From Candidatus Sigynarchaeota archaeon (GTDB lineage Archaea > Asgardarchaeota > Lokiarchaeia > Sigynarchaeales > Sigynarchaeaceae), in assembly GCA_030587525.1 (NCBI GenBank), contig JAUQYW010000334.1, positions 1 through 25,141 on the forward strand: a stretch of 25,141 bases of DNA. Reading direction: 5' to 3'. Shown piece by piece: positions 16,298-24,603 of this stretch. Position 1 is the stretch's first letter. Every line of letters starts with the position of its first letter. A program made the position numbers and the translations under genes. The notes beneath the pieces are model-generated. The model was given only the letters and a program-made list of their open reading frames with translations, was not told where the DNA came from and searched no databases.

Positions 16298-16509
16298 AAG
16301 CCATTTTGAACTCTAGTGGAGTGGAGCGGTGGATCGTCGATAATCGAGTGAAGATTTCTTCATCTCCTGCTTGTTCATTAGTTATGAATGAGGCTGGCAT
16401 GTTGCTTGCTGCGGGCTTCTCGAACGGGGACATACTCGTGATGAGCGATGACTCCCGGATTGATTGGCGGGAACCAATTTTGCTACCAGAAGACACGCAA
16501 GGGCTCTAA
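16294..16509 (+). CDS. Small protein with a beta-propeller-blade-like segment, possibly a remnant
   Basis: 71 residues from GTG 16294, which overlaps the previous stop as GTGA, an arrangement typical of translational coupling. The middle (SLVMNEAGMLLAAGFSNGDI) reads like a single WD40 or PQQ-type propeller blade, but one blade cannot fold as a propeller. It may be a real small protein, or the remains of a longer gene. No frame continuing the propeller was found downstream. Low confidence. Confidence 0.45.
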   Translation: MKAILNSSGVERWIVDNRVKISSSPACSLVMNEAGMLLAAGFSNGDILVMSDDSRIDWREPILLPEDTQGL

Positions 16510-16550
16510 AAGAACAGCCAGCGAATATGGGCACTATCCAAGATTAAGAG

Positions 16551-16570
16551 AAAGGAGAATCGCCTTTTTT
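16551..16570 (+). terminator. Possible hairpin/T-run terminator before the five-gene operon
   Basis: AAAGG (16551-16555) can pair with CCTTT (16563-16567) around a 7-base loop, running into a T6 tract at 16565-16570. It lies just before the TATA element of the next operon and would insulate it from the upstream genes. Confidence 0.35.
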
Positions 16571-16582
16571 CCTTAAAATAGG

Positions 16583-16592
16583 TATATATATA
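16583..16592 (+). promoter_or_regulatory. TATA box of the MoxR-DUF5682-VWA operon
   Basis: tatatatata lies about 60 bases before GTG 16648. Initiation ~26 bases downstream would leave a leader of roughly 35 bases, or about 60 if ATG 16672 is the start. It is the strongest TATA element seen in the window and the only clear promoter for the five genes that follow. Confidence 0.6.
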
Positions 16593-16647
16593 GTTTGTTT
16601 TGAAATAATGACGTAGATAAATTGAAAGAAACCTTGAACGGCGACGC

Positions 16648-17061
16648 GTGGAAATTCTTTCCGAGGATTTCATGGACCCTTGTGAGCTGATCGAGTTGAC
16701 AAGCGATGATCTGGACGAGGTCTGGGGCATATTCGATCTCGTGAAGATGAACTTGACCGATTTACTGGTAAAGGGAGTCGATAGCGCCCCGATTGACAGC
16801 CACCTGCCAATCCTCAACGGTTTAAAATCCAGGTTAGCCGCGATGAGCATGACCTTGATCGCTGATTTGATACAAAATTTGATAGAAGCTTTGCAAGAAT
16901 ACAAGGGAAATGCCCGCGATCCAGAGTGTAAAACCCGCATCTCGGCGATCATGCTGAAAATCATGACCGCGGCGCGGTTATTCGAGAGCGAGATGAATCT
17001 TGAAACCGTCAAGAGGCAATTGGTTGAAAGGATGGAAGGATCTTTATGCAAATCCAATTAG
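16648..17061 (+). CDS. Small helical protein, first gene of the MoxR-DUF5682-VWA operon
   Basis: 137 residues from GTG 16648; ATG 16672 is an alternative with GAGG five bases before it. I do not recognise a family. The sequence is wholly helical in appearance with an acidic N-terminus and heptad-like leucines (NLTDLLVKGV, NGLKSRLAAMSMTLIADLIQNLIEAL). The order of hydrophobic positions resembles the N-terminal ~90 residues of the next protein, so the two may share a duplicated helical module. The last 16 bases overlap the next gene, indicating coupling. Position suggests an accessory or adaptor subunit of the ATPase system that follows. Confidence 0.8.
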   Translation: MEILSEDFMDPCELIELTSDDLDEVWGIFDLVKMNLTDLLVKGVDSAPIDSHLPILNGLKSRLAAMSMTLIADLIQNLIEALQEYKGNARDPECKTRISAIMLKIMTAARLFESEMNLETVKRQLVERMEGSLCKSN

Positions 17062-18206
17062 ATAGCTTGTCGCGGGAAATCAAGAACTTTGCCGAGGTCC
17101 TCTCGTTTAACGGGTTAAACCTCGTGTCGCAAGAGAACATTCGGCAGATCGAGATGTTCTTGCAGCAAGCCTCCCAGCTGCAAGCTTTCCGCCTTGCCAC
17201 CTCCTTGAGATACTTGCACGTCGAGATGGACCGGTTCATTACACACCATCCAGCGTTCAACATCGAACGCTATGTTTTCTTCCTCAACAATTGCTGGCTA
17301 TTCAGCAATGCGTTCCTGGCTAAATCCACGCAAGGAACGCCGAAACAAATCGCTCACGCGAGCGAGCTAATGGGAAAACCCTCCGAGCCCGTTGACATCC
17401 CTGGCATGAAATTAAGGCTCATAGGCATCGAAAAGGTCTATCTTGAAGGTGCCATGTTCGGGATAATCTTTCACTTCCTCTCCACAAATGGTGAACTGAA
17501 GCAAAACATTGTCAAGTTGAGCTTGCTACAGCAACCAAAGGGCGTGGTCAACCCGGAAGTGTTGCTTGGCATGAACATTCCCAACAACGACCCGCCCATT
17601 CCATTCTTCCTGTTGTTGAAGAAGGACGTCGTGGTCAAGAATATAAAGTTGCTTGAGAAGGAAGCCACGATCCAGCTCGCCCAGGCTCCGCCATCAATTT
17701 TTTCCCTGTCGAATCTTGCCACGAGTGATGTTGACCCCTTCCCGATCGAAATTTTCGACCAACACGACTTGTCGCTTAAAGAATTGTACAGCAGGATACA
17801 TGCAAATGAAATTACTCCGTTCGACGCGTCGGTGTTGAATGCCGGGTATCTTTACGTGAAAAACCCGTCGTTGGACGGACCGCGTAAGGAAGGCGATACG
17901 CAAGGATATTACCAGACTTCCGCAACCGTTTTCGACGTCATGCACGACCGGGGCTATCCTTTACAGATCCGGTTGCAGGTAAAGCAAGTTAACGACAAGC
18001 TCATCGATAACATTGCGTTGGTAGCGAAGAAGAAGCCCGCGGTGAAGGGCATGTTTGGTCGTTTGACCTTGGAACGAGGGAAATTTGTCTTGTATCCTTT
18101 ATCTTGCATCGATGAAAACAGGATCTGGTTCCCGTGCCTTTCCATGGACATGAAACTTACCAACAAGGATTTATTGCAGAACCTCTACAAGCAAACCAAA
18201 CCATGA
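17046..18206 (+). CDS. Unrecognised 386-residue accessory protein of the MoxR-DUF5682-VWA operon
   Basis: Residues 1-95 are helical (leucine-patterned, ending NNCWLFSNAFL). Residues ~110-380 are strand-rich with repeated hydrophobic strands (MKLRLIGIEKVYLEG, PFFLLLKKDVVVK, PLQIRLQVKQV, GKFVLYPLS). There are no cysteine pairs for a zinc finger, no P-loop, no signal peptide and no TM helix. In bacterial clusters with the same downstream genes, the equivalent place is usually held by a SWIM zinc-finger protein; the helical-then-strand layout might match its non-SWIM part, but this is speculation. It overlaps the preceding gene by 16 bases and precedes the ATPase by 35 bases, so it is firmly within the operon. 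Confidence 0.82.
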   Translation: MQIQLDSLSREIKNFAEVLSFNGLNLVSQENIRQIEMFLQQASQLQAFRLATSLRYLHVEMDRFITHHPAFNIERYVFFLNNCWLFSNAFLAKSTQGTPKQIAHASELMGKPSEPVDIPGMKLRLIGIEKVYLEGAMFGIIFHFLSTNGELKQNIVKLSLLQQPKGVVNPEVLLGMNIPNNDPPIPFFLLLKKDVVVKNIKLLEKEATIQLAQAPPSIFSLSNLATSDVDPFPIEIFDQHDLSLKELYSRIHANEITPFDASVLNAGYLYVKNPSLDGPRKEGDTQGYYQTSATVFDVMHDRGYPLQIRLQVKQVNDKLIDNIALVAKKKPAVKGMFGRLTLERGKFVLYPLSCIDENRIWFPCLSMDMKLTNKDLLQNLYKQTKP

Positions 18207-18241
18207 AGAGACCAAAGCATTGATTTAACGTGATTGGAGTT

Positions 18242-19531
18242 ATGGGAAAAAAGGTGAAAGGGCCCCCAATGGCCCCGGTAAAACAAGCGGACGATGGCAC
18301 CGCGAAGCAAGAAGCCGAGGGAAAAGCCACAGCTGAAGATTCTTTGGAAAAAAGTGCGATATCGGGGAAGAGCGAATCAAAAAATATCGTGGCCAAGACA
18401 AGGAAAATTCTGGAAAAGATCCGGCCCCCCGTGGAAGAATCGCAAGCAGACGAGCTGCTCGCGTTGATGCAAAACGACGGCTACCCGAAACCAGAGAACT
18501 GGCAGCTCTCCCCGAAGATGGCGGAATTATTCATCTGCGGGACGGACGAGGAATTCAAGTACAAGATCAACGGGGAATCGAAAAAAACATCTATCTCGAC
18601 GAAATATTACGGCGATAAAAACCTCGTGCAGAAATCGATCGTCACTCTAGCGAGCGAAAGAGCCTTGATGCTCATCGGGGAGCCCGGGACGGCGAAGTCA
18701 TGGCTTTCCGAACACCTCGCGGCTGCAATATCGGGAAAATCAACGTGCCTCATCCAGGGAACAGCAGGCACGACCGAGGACCAGATCCGGTACTCGTGGA
18801 ACTATGCCTTGCTCGTTGCCGAGGGGCCAACACCGAGGGCGCTCGTGCCATCCCCCACGATTAACGCGATGAGATCAGGAAAGATACTCCGGTTTGAAGA
18901 AATGACTCGTTGCTCCCAAGAAATTCAAGATTGCATGGTTTCAATTCTTTCTGAAAAAGTGATTCCCGTGCCTGAATTAGGCTCGGAATATCTCGTGTTT
19001 GGGAAGCCAGGATTCAACACCATCGCCACGGCGAACGATCGAGATCGGGGTGTCAACGAGATGAGCGCTGCTCTGAAGCGCCGGTTCAATTTCATCTATA
19101 TTCCGGTCATCCAGGACAAGGAGCTCGAGAAAAAAATCGTGATCAAGCGAACGAGTGATTTGCTGGAACGCATGGGTTTCGAGATCCAGCTTCCCAAGGA
19201 TGTCCTGGACCTGCTCGTCACTGTGTTCCAAGATTTACGCAGTGGTAAAAGTGGTTCTGGCGGGCGATTTTCACCCATCTCCACGGTCATGTCAACTTCA
19301 GAAGAAATCTCCGTACTGCTAGATTCCGCCATATACGCGTATTATTTTGGGAAGCAAAAGATCGAGGCCGAGCACCTGGCTATGAACATCATTGATGCCG
19401 TTGTCAAGGATGACAAGGAGAACTTGGCAAAATTGCGGGAGTATTTGAACATCGAGGTGCGATCGCGAGCGTCAGGATCATCGGTATGGGACAGGTTTTA
19501 CAAGGCAATGAACGAGCTATCCAACCGGTGA
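18242..19531 (+). CDS. MoxR-type AAA+ ATPase of a VWA/DUF5682 system
   Basis: 429 residues. An N-terminal charged, probably disordered stretch (1-~65) leads into ADELLALMQNDG and NWQLSPKMAELFICG, a segment also seen in bacterial relatives. Walker A is GEPGTAKS (146-153). The Walker B position reads ILRFEEMTR, with Glu-Glu (219-220) in place of the usual Asp-Glu; I recall this variant in relatives from this kind of cluster. Then come a sensor-1 region (FNTIATANDRDRGVNEMS) and arginine-finger position ALKRRF (R280/R281). MoxR proteins form hexameric remodelling machines that act with VWA partners, here the protein encoded two genes downstream. GTG 18230 is an alternative start; GGAG at 18236-18239 is too close to ATG 18242 to decide. 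Confidence 0.93.
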   Translation: MGKKVKGPPMAPVKQADDGTAKQEAEGKATAEDSLEKSAISGKSESKNIVAKTRKILEKIRPPVEESQADELLALMQNDGYPKPENWQLSPKMAELFICGTDEEFKYKINGESKKTSISTKYYGDKNLVQKSIVTLASERALMLIGEPGTAKSWLSEHLAAAISGKSTCLIQGTAGTTEDQIRYSWNYALLVAEGPTPRALVPSPTINAMRSGKILRFEEMTRCSQEIQDCMVSILSEKVIPVPELGSEYLVFGKPGFNTIATANDRDRGVNEMSAALKRRFNFIYIPVIQDKELEKKIVIKRTSDLLERMGFEIQLPKDVLDLLVTVFQDLRSGKSGSGGRFSPISTVMSTSEEISVLLDSAIYAYYFGKQKIEAEHLAMNIIDAVVKDDKENLAKLREYLNIEVRSRASGSSVWDRFYKAMNELSNR

Positions 19532-19541
19532 GGATGGAACC

Positions 19542-22022
19542 ATGGGTGGCGGGACACCGTTATCTGGAGCGGGCTTGAAGGACGTGCTGGCCGGCGTCGC
19601 GAAGCTGGTGGGCATCGATACCTCCGGCATCGAGCGTCAAGTCAACACCGTGATGAATTCAGAGATAACGTATTTACCCGTCCGGCATCATTCGCCAGCG
19701 TCCGCATTTCTGGTCAAGCATTGCATAACCACGCGGAAACCCAAGCTCGTGCTCATCGAAGGGCCCTGCACGGCAGATCCTTTGATACAATACATGGTCG
19801 CGAGCGACACGGTTCCACCGTTTGCCATCTTGTCCATGTTCACGGACGACCAGAATTTTTTCAAGCTCAACGGGGTTGCGCCCTTTAGTCCGGACGTCTC
19901 GATTCCAGCCAAGTTCCAAGCATACTACCCCTTCATCTCGTACTCTCCAGAACTCGTTGCGCTCACCGAATGTGCCAAGCGCGAGATTCCAGTCAACTTT
20001 ATCGATCTTCCATTGACTGGTATCATTCCATACATAACCAATTTCGAGGACAAGCTCCTTCATTTCTTAAAAAATGAGGAGAAAGCGATCTTTAGTAGCA
20101 GATTTTTCCAAAAATTGATCGAAGTCTTTCATTTTGAAGATTTCAATGAAGTCTGGGATTCATTGTTCGAGATCGGCATACAAAATATGCCGGTAGACAC
20201 TTTACGGGAAAATTTGCTCTACTTCTGCGCGTGCGTTCGCCAAACGATCGATTCAAAATCGCTGCAGCTCGATGGCACGCTGGCCCGGGAACAATTCATG
20301 AAGCATAGCATCGAGCGGCACATCGCCGATTCCGGCGTGAAGCCATCGCAGGTCCTCGTCATCACCGGTGGAATGCATTCCCTCGAATTGCCGAACGCCA
20401 AGGCAGCAACTTTTCCGTTTCCAACCAAGGGTTTCTTGAACAGTCTCGTCCCGTTTTCCTACTTCAGGATCAGCGATTCTTCCGGGTACGGATCGGGCAA
20501 CCAGGGCCCTTCGTATTATGAACGCGCTTGGGATGAACTCCTCAAGAAAAGCATGAAGCCTTATGAACTAGTCACGCTAGATTTCATCGTGCACATCCTT
20601 GAGGATGCACGGATCAAGGAACAATCGGTTTCGATCGCAGATTCGATCGATTCATTCCAAAATGCCAAGCTCCTTGCATTAATGAGGCGCCGGCACGAGC
20701 CATGCATGAAAGATCTCGTCGACGCGATATACATGACCCTCGTGAAGGGTAATCCTGACACCGAGGGGGCATATTTAAAGCCGCTGATACGGGACAGGCT
20801 CGTGGGACACAAAGTAGGGCGGATCACGAAAAAAATGGGACGACTGCCCCTCCAGGAAGATTTTTACCTCCGGTTTGAATCGCTAGGCATTGAATTGTCG
20901 GAAAAATCGCAAAATTTCAGCCTCAACCTCAGGAGCACGGCCGATGTGGTTAGGTCCGTGCTGTTCTGGCGGGTCAGCTACCTTGGCCTGGGAATACTTG
21001 ACCGCACCGGTGGACCGGATTTGCTCAAAGGTGTCACTGGTGTGTTCACTGAAACGTGGATCCTTCATTGGCTACCAGACATCGATGTGAAACTGATCGA
21101 GCTCAACATCTATGGATCCAGCGTCGAGGAAGCGAGCAGGAACAAGATGCTCGAGGAACTCAAGAAAGAGATAAAAAATTTTGAACACGTGTCCAATCTT
21201 CTCTTTCATTCAATCGGGATGGGATTCACGAGTGATTTTGCCAGCATCCACGCGACATGCATGGATTCCTTGGATCACGACGACAATTTCCTGAGCCTGG
21301 CAGGAGGATTCTTGAATGTCATTATGATTTACCACCTCTTCAAGGTTATGATGAATCAGCAAGATAACCTCGATTTGATCGAAAAATTGCTTGTTCGGAA
21401 TTATTTCGCGGTTTGCTTTGCGCTGCCGAACCAAGCAAATCCGAAAGATGATGCCGTTGACCCGTTCGTCTTGGCCATAAAAAAATTGGCCACGACCTTG
21501 ATCAGTTTCACTGGCGTCATCCTTGACAAGTCCGCTTTCGTTGGGAGCTTGAAAACTTGCATGACGATGACGAATAACGAGTTCATCAAGGGATGCTGCG
21601 TTGGTATCCTGCACCTCATGAACGAGATGGGATTGGATGAAGTAAAGCGGCTTGTGGTAGAATACGCGAAATCAGAACCTACCATCAAGCTAAAAGTTGG
21701 CGAATTTGTTCGGGGGATCATTTTCGAATGCCAAGCACAGTTTCTCTTCAACACGGACATCGTCAAGTTGCTCGATGACCTCATCGGCACCATCGAATGG
21801 CCCATCTTCGTTGCCATCTTGCCGTCTCTCAAGAAATCATTTACGATCCTCCAACCGAGAGAATACGATATTTTCGTGGAAAAGCTCGCGGAATTGTATA
21901 ATTTAAAGGCAACGATTATCAAGGACTTGAAGGATGAGATAAAAGAAAGCCACGTTGCGCTGTTCGCGGAGATTAATGAAAAAGTGCACTCCAAATTCAA
22001 GGAGTGGTTTGGTGAAATTTGA
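19542..22022 (+). CDS. DUF5682-family protein (TraB/TIKI/EreA-like fold)
   Basis: 826 residues. The N-terminal domain carries the family signature YLPVRHHSPASA (44-55), EGP (73-75) and a late GGMH (276-279) preceding SLEL, the pattern of the TIKI/TraB/erythromycin-esterase-like superfamily in which such His/Glu residues are proposed to be catalytic. The C-terminal half (about 450-826) is helical and holds FTETWILHWLPDIDVKLIEL and YGSSVEEA, also conserved in the bacterial DUF5682 proteins I know. The biochemical activity of DUF5682 is not established. It starts ten bases after the ATPase stop and its stop abuts the VWA start, so the three are one unit. No signal peptide or TM helix: likely cytoplasmic. 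Confidence 0.9.
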   Translation: MGGGTPLSGAGLKDVLAGVAKLVGIDTSGIERQVNTVMNSEITYLPVRHHSPASAFLVKHCITTRKPKLVLIEGPCTADPLIQYMVASDTVPPFAILSMFTDDQNFFKLNGVAPFSPDVSIPAKFQAYYPFISYSPELVALTECAKREIPVNFIDLPLTGIIPYITNFEDKLLHFLKNEEKAIFSSRFFQKLIEVFHFEDFNEVWDSLFEIGIQNMPVDTLRENLLYFCACVRQTIDSKSLQLDGTLAREQFMKHSIERHIADSGVKPSQVLVITGGMHSLELPNAKAATFPFPTKGFLNSLVPFSYFRISDSSGYGSGNQGPSYYERAWDELLKKSMKPYELVTLDFIVHILEDARIKEQSVSIADSIDSFQNAKLLALMRRRHEPCMKDLVDAIYMTLVKGNPDTEGAYLKPLIRDRLVGHKVGRITKKMGRLPLQEDFYLRFESLGIELSEKSQNFSLNLRSTADVVRSVLFWRVSYLGLGILDRTGGPDLLKGVTGVFTETWILHWLPDIDVKLIELNIYGSSVEEASRNKMLEELKKEIKNFEHVSNLLFHSIGMGFTSDFASIHATCMDSLDHDDNFLSLAGGFLNVIMIYHLFKVMMNQQDNLDLIEKLLVRNYFAVCFALPNQANPKDDAVDPFVLAIKKLATTLISFTGVILDKSAFVGSLKTCMTMTNNEFIKGCCVGILHLMNEMGLDEVKRLVVEYAKSEPTIKLKVGEFVRGIIFECQAQFLFNTDIVKLLDDLIGTIEWPIFVAILPSLKKSFTILQPREYDIFVEKLAELYNLKATIIKDLKDEIKESHVALFAEINEKVHSKFKEWFGEI

Positions 22023-23684
22023 ATGGCGTACAACGATCCTAACGATGCCCAAATTCTATCTGCCCTGGAAAAATTACCGAACAAGCAAAAGGGAACACTA
22101 TCCCGTTGGCGATTGATACTCGGGCAAAAATCGGAGCATCAAGGCATTACCGGGCAAGGTGCAGAATTCGCGGGAATGTTTGGTGAAGGCATGGAGGGCA
22201 TGGACGCGGCCGGCGGCGCGGAAGGTGAAGGCACGGAAGGTATGGACGCGGCCGGCGGCGCGGAAGGCGAAGGCGTGGAAGGCATGGACGCGGCCGGCGG
22301 CGCGGAAGGCGAAGGCGTGGAAGGCATGGACGCGGCCGGCGGCGCGGAAGGCGTGGAAGGCATGGACGCGGCCGGCGGCGCGGAAGGCGAAGGCGTGGAA
22401 GGCATGGACGCGGCCGGCGGCGCGGCGGGTGAAGGCATGGATGGCATGGGAGCAGGCGGTGGCGCGCGAGGTGGCAAGAAAGCTGGAACCCGTGGGAAGC
22501 AAAAAAAGATTGCGCGGAAAGCGATCGATTCTCGCATGGGTGGCCGAGCACGTGCTGGCAAGAAAGCGCTTAAAAAACCTGGAAGTGGACAATCCGGACG
22601 AGGGATGGAACGTCCAGGCGCTCCTGGGCGAGAGAGAGGCGATGGATCGCGTGCCGACGCATCGAATCGTTTTAACGACATCGACAACACCCTCAATTTC
22701 GTGTACCAGTCGGGGCCGCAAGAACGAAGTGCCGGTTTGAGCTCAAGCGGGCTCACCATTCCCAAGTGGATCGAAAACGTGAAAGAATTTTTCCCAAACC
22801 AGGCAAAATTGATCCTCGAGAAAGACTTGATCAAGAAATCAAACATAGCTGATCTCGTCCGTCATCCTGAATTATTCGAAAAGGTAGAGCCCAGCATTGA
22901 TATGGTAAAGACCATCATCTCGCTCAAGCACATGCTCCCGGAAGATGTTAAAGCTGTCGCCCGCAAGATCGTGAAAAAAGTCGTCGAGGACCTGCAAGAA
23001 AAACTGAAGAGCGAAGTTGAACGCCACATCGTCGGTGCAATAAAGCGGAGCATGCACACGCCCATCAAGATCTTCAGGAACATAGATTGGCGGCAGAGTA
23101 TTCGGAAAAATATGAAAAATTACGACGCTAGCAGGAAAAAATTGATAATGGCCGAACCGAAATTCTTCTCGAACGAAAAAACAAAGAAACCGTGGCAAAT
23201 CATCGTGCTAGTAGATGAAAGCGGGTCCATGACGGATTCCTTGATATACGCCGTGGTCATGGCGTCGATATTCACGAGCTTGCCTGCGCTCCACACGAAC
23301 CTGGTTATCTTCGACACGCGATATGTCGATCTCTCTGACAAGGCGAGCGACCCCGTTGATATACTCATGAACGTCCAGCTCGGCGGTGGCACGGACATAA
23401 CAGGGGCCGTGAGGTATGGCCGTTCCTTGATCAAGAATGCAAAAAAATGCGTGATGATCGTCATTTCAGACTTTTTCGAGGGACGCCCAGGGCATGACCT
23501 CATCAGCGAGTTCAAGCTCGTGCTCGAAGGAGAAACAAAAGTTCTCGGGCTCGCAGCGATCGGCTCGGATGCCCGTCCTATCTTCAACTCTCCACTGGCG
23601 AAAGAAATGAACAAGATCGGGATCGACGTGCTCGCCTCTACCCCTGAAAACCTCGCCGAGATCATCGGAAAGCTCATGAAATAG
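22023..23684 (+). CDS. CoxE-like VWA-domain protein with an internal Gly/Ala/Glu repeat linker
   Basis: 553 residues. The opening LSRWRLILGQ and, after an insert, TLNFVYQSG then IPKWIENVKEFFPNQA match the arrangement of VWA proteins from bacterial MoxR-DUF5682 clusters. The VWA domain at about 390-553 has an intact MIDAS: DESGS (398-402), T457 in GGGTDI and D483 in ISDFFEG. Between them, residues ~59-150 are a tandem repeat (GMDAAGGAEGEGVE) and ~155-220 a strongly basic stretch (KKAGTRGKQKKIARKA), giving an acid-then-base linker where relatives have a short segment. VWA domains bind metal-dependent protein ligands and typically serve as substrate adaptors for MoxR ATPases. ATG 22023 follows the DUF5682 TGA directly. 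Confidence 0.93.
   Translation: MAYNDPNDAQILSALEKLPNKQKGTLSRWRLILGQKSEHQGITGQGAEFAGMFGEGMEGMDAAGGAEGEGTEGMDAAGGAEGEGVEGMDAAGGAEGEGVEGMDAAGGAEGVEGMDAAGGAEGEGVEGMDAAGGAAGEGMDGMGAGGGARGGKKAGTRGKQKKIARKAIDSRMGGRARAGKKALKKPGSGQSGRGMERPGAPGRERGDGSRADASNRFNDIDNTLNFVYQSGPQERSAGLSSSGLTIPKWIENVKEFFPNQAKLILEKDLIKKSNIADLVRHPELFEKVEPSIDMVKTIISLKHMLPEDVKAVARKIVKKVVEDLQEKLKSEVERHIVGAIKRSMHTPIKIFRNIDWRQSIRKNMKNYDASRKKLIMAEPKFFSNEKTKKPWQIIVLVDESGSMTDSLIYAVVMASIFTSLPALHTNLVIFDTRYVDLSDKASDPVDILMNVQLGGGTDITGAVRYGRSLIKNAKKCVMIVISDFFEGRPGHDLISEFKLVLEGETKVLGLAAIGSDARPIFNSPLAKEMNKIGIDVLASTPENLAEIIGKLMK
22197..22445 (+). repeat. Tandem 42-bp coding repeat (six copies)
   Basis: ATGGACGCGG recurs at 22200, 22242, 22284, 22326, 22362 and 22404, with a diverged seventh unit at 22446. 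Intervals are 42, 42, 42, 36, 42 and 42 bases; the 36-base unit lacks six bases, so all copies stay in frame. Copies are almost identical at DNA level and very GC-rich compared with the surroundings. Each encodes GMDAAGGAEGEGVE or a slight variant. Confidence 0.95.
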
Positions 23685-23693
23685 TGAACGCGA

Positions 23694-23699
23694 TTTTTT
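23694..23699 (+). terminator. Short T-run after the VWA gene
   Basis: T6 nine bases after the VWA stop, overlapping the stop codon of the convergent minus-strand gene. It could terminate the five-gene operon. Confidence 0.35.
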
Positions 23700-24582
23700 A
23701 GAATCCCGATTCATCCTCGGGAAGCACATGCGCGGGACGCCATTCAAGTTTGCCCGCGCCATCGATCAGGGATCTCGGGAAAAGCTCAGTTATGGGAAGG
23801 ATGGGCGAATTCTTGCCTCCTTGCGGGTGCAGTTCAACGACGATGGGTGGATCGAATATATTTGCTTGGTAGTTGTTATTAAAATCAAATGCCATGGTGA
23901 ATGGTCCGAACACCCCGTTCGGGCAGTGGGATGCATAATTCTGGAAAAACAAGGCAGCTTCCCTGCCATCGATATACATTAGCCCTCCTTTTTCATCTTC
24001 GACGTGCTTTTCCGTCGCGAACTTCACGGAGAGTTGACCTTCATAATATTTGTTATAGGAATTTTCACCATCGTAATCGAAAAAAAGTTCGATGACTCGC
24101 GGTGTGCCTTCCTTTGCAACGAACGGCATTGCTCCACAAGCAGGGCAACGTGCCAGTATGCCCCCTCGTCGCGAGACCTCGGCATTGCACGACCTGCAAT
24201 GCACGAGCTGCGTGCCTTTCCGATCGAGGTTGATCGGGGTGCCGGGCTGGTTGAGCAGCAGCCTCAAGGGCAATTTCGGCTTATTGGAATCGTGCTGCTT
24301 GACTTGCGCATCGGTAGCATAGAGGATCAATTGTTCAAACCGAGGAACCGGTCCTTCCTTTAAAACCTTGAAGAAATCCCCGAGCGAAGAGGATGGCGCC
24401 GAGATCGCGCTTACCCGGCGCCCCGCCATATAGATGGGACGCGCTTCACCGATTTTATTGAGGATACTGAATGAAAAACGTTCCTTCGTGCCCAGGATGA
24501 CGCGCGGGATCGTGTACACGTTTTCGAGCTGGCTCGTCCCGGTAAAAACACCGCCGGCCTTGTAGAAATCATCAATATCCAT
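23698..24582 (-). CDS. Unrecognised protein with a central zinc ribbon
   Basis: 294 residues, no family recognised. A central treble-clef or ribbon-type zinc site uses C129, C132, C146 and C149 (CRSC, CPAC). Flanking halves are strand-rich; the N-terminal half has TIPRVILGTKERFSFSIL and the C-terminal half GPFTMAFDFN and PPIVVELHPQG. No membrane segment. ATG 24582 follows the upstream gene by 21 bases, so the two are probably co-transcribed. An AT-rich tatata sits directly before the start, too close to be its promoter. It converges on the VWA gene with 13 bases between them; a functional link to that system is possible but not shown. Confidence 0.82.
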   Translation of the reverse strand: MDIDDFYKAGGVFTGTSQLENVYTIPRVILGTKERFSFSILNKIGEARPIYMAGRRVSAISAPSSSLGDFFKVLKEGPVPRFEQLILYATDAQVKQHDSNKPKLPLRLLLNQPGTPINLDRKGTQLVHCRSCNAEVSRRGGILARCPACGAMPFVAKEGTPRVIELFFDYDGENSYNKYYEGQLSVKFATEKHVEDEKGGLMYIDGREAALFFQNYASHCPNGVFGPFTMAFDFNNNYQANIFDPPIVVELHPQGGKNSPILPITELFPRSLIDGAGKLEWRPAHVLPEDESGF

Positions 24583-24603
24583 ACTATATATCGCGAACCT
24601 CCG

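Noticed and set aside
22197..22445. CRISPR-like array
   Set aside because: The repeats are directly adjacent, with no unique spacers, and stay in frame inside a protein gene.
22098..22846. Long antisense open frames (up to 235 codons) across the VWA gene
   Set aside because: They are a by-product of the GC-rich tandem repeat, which keeps all frames open, and encode low-complexity Pro/Ala/Arg sequence; the sense frame carries the VWA domain.
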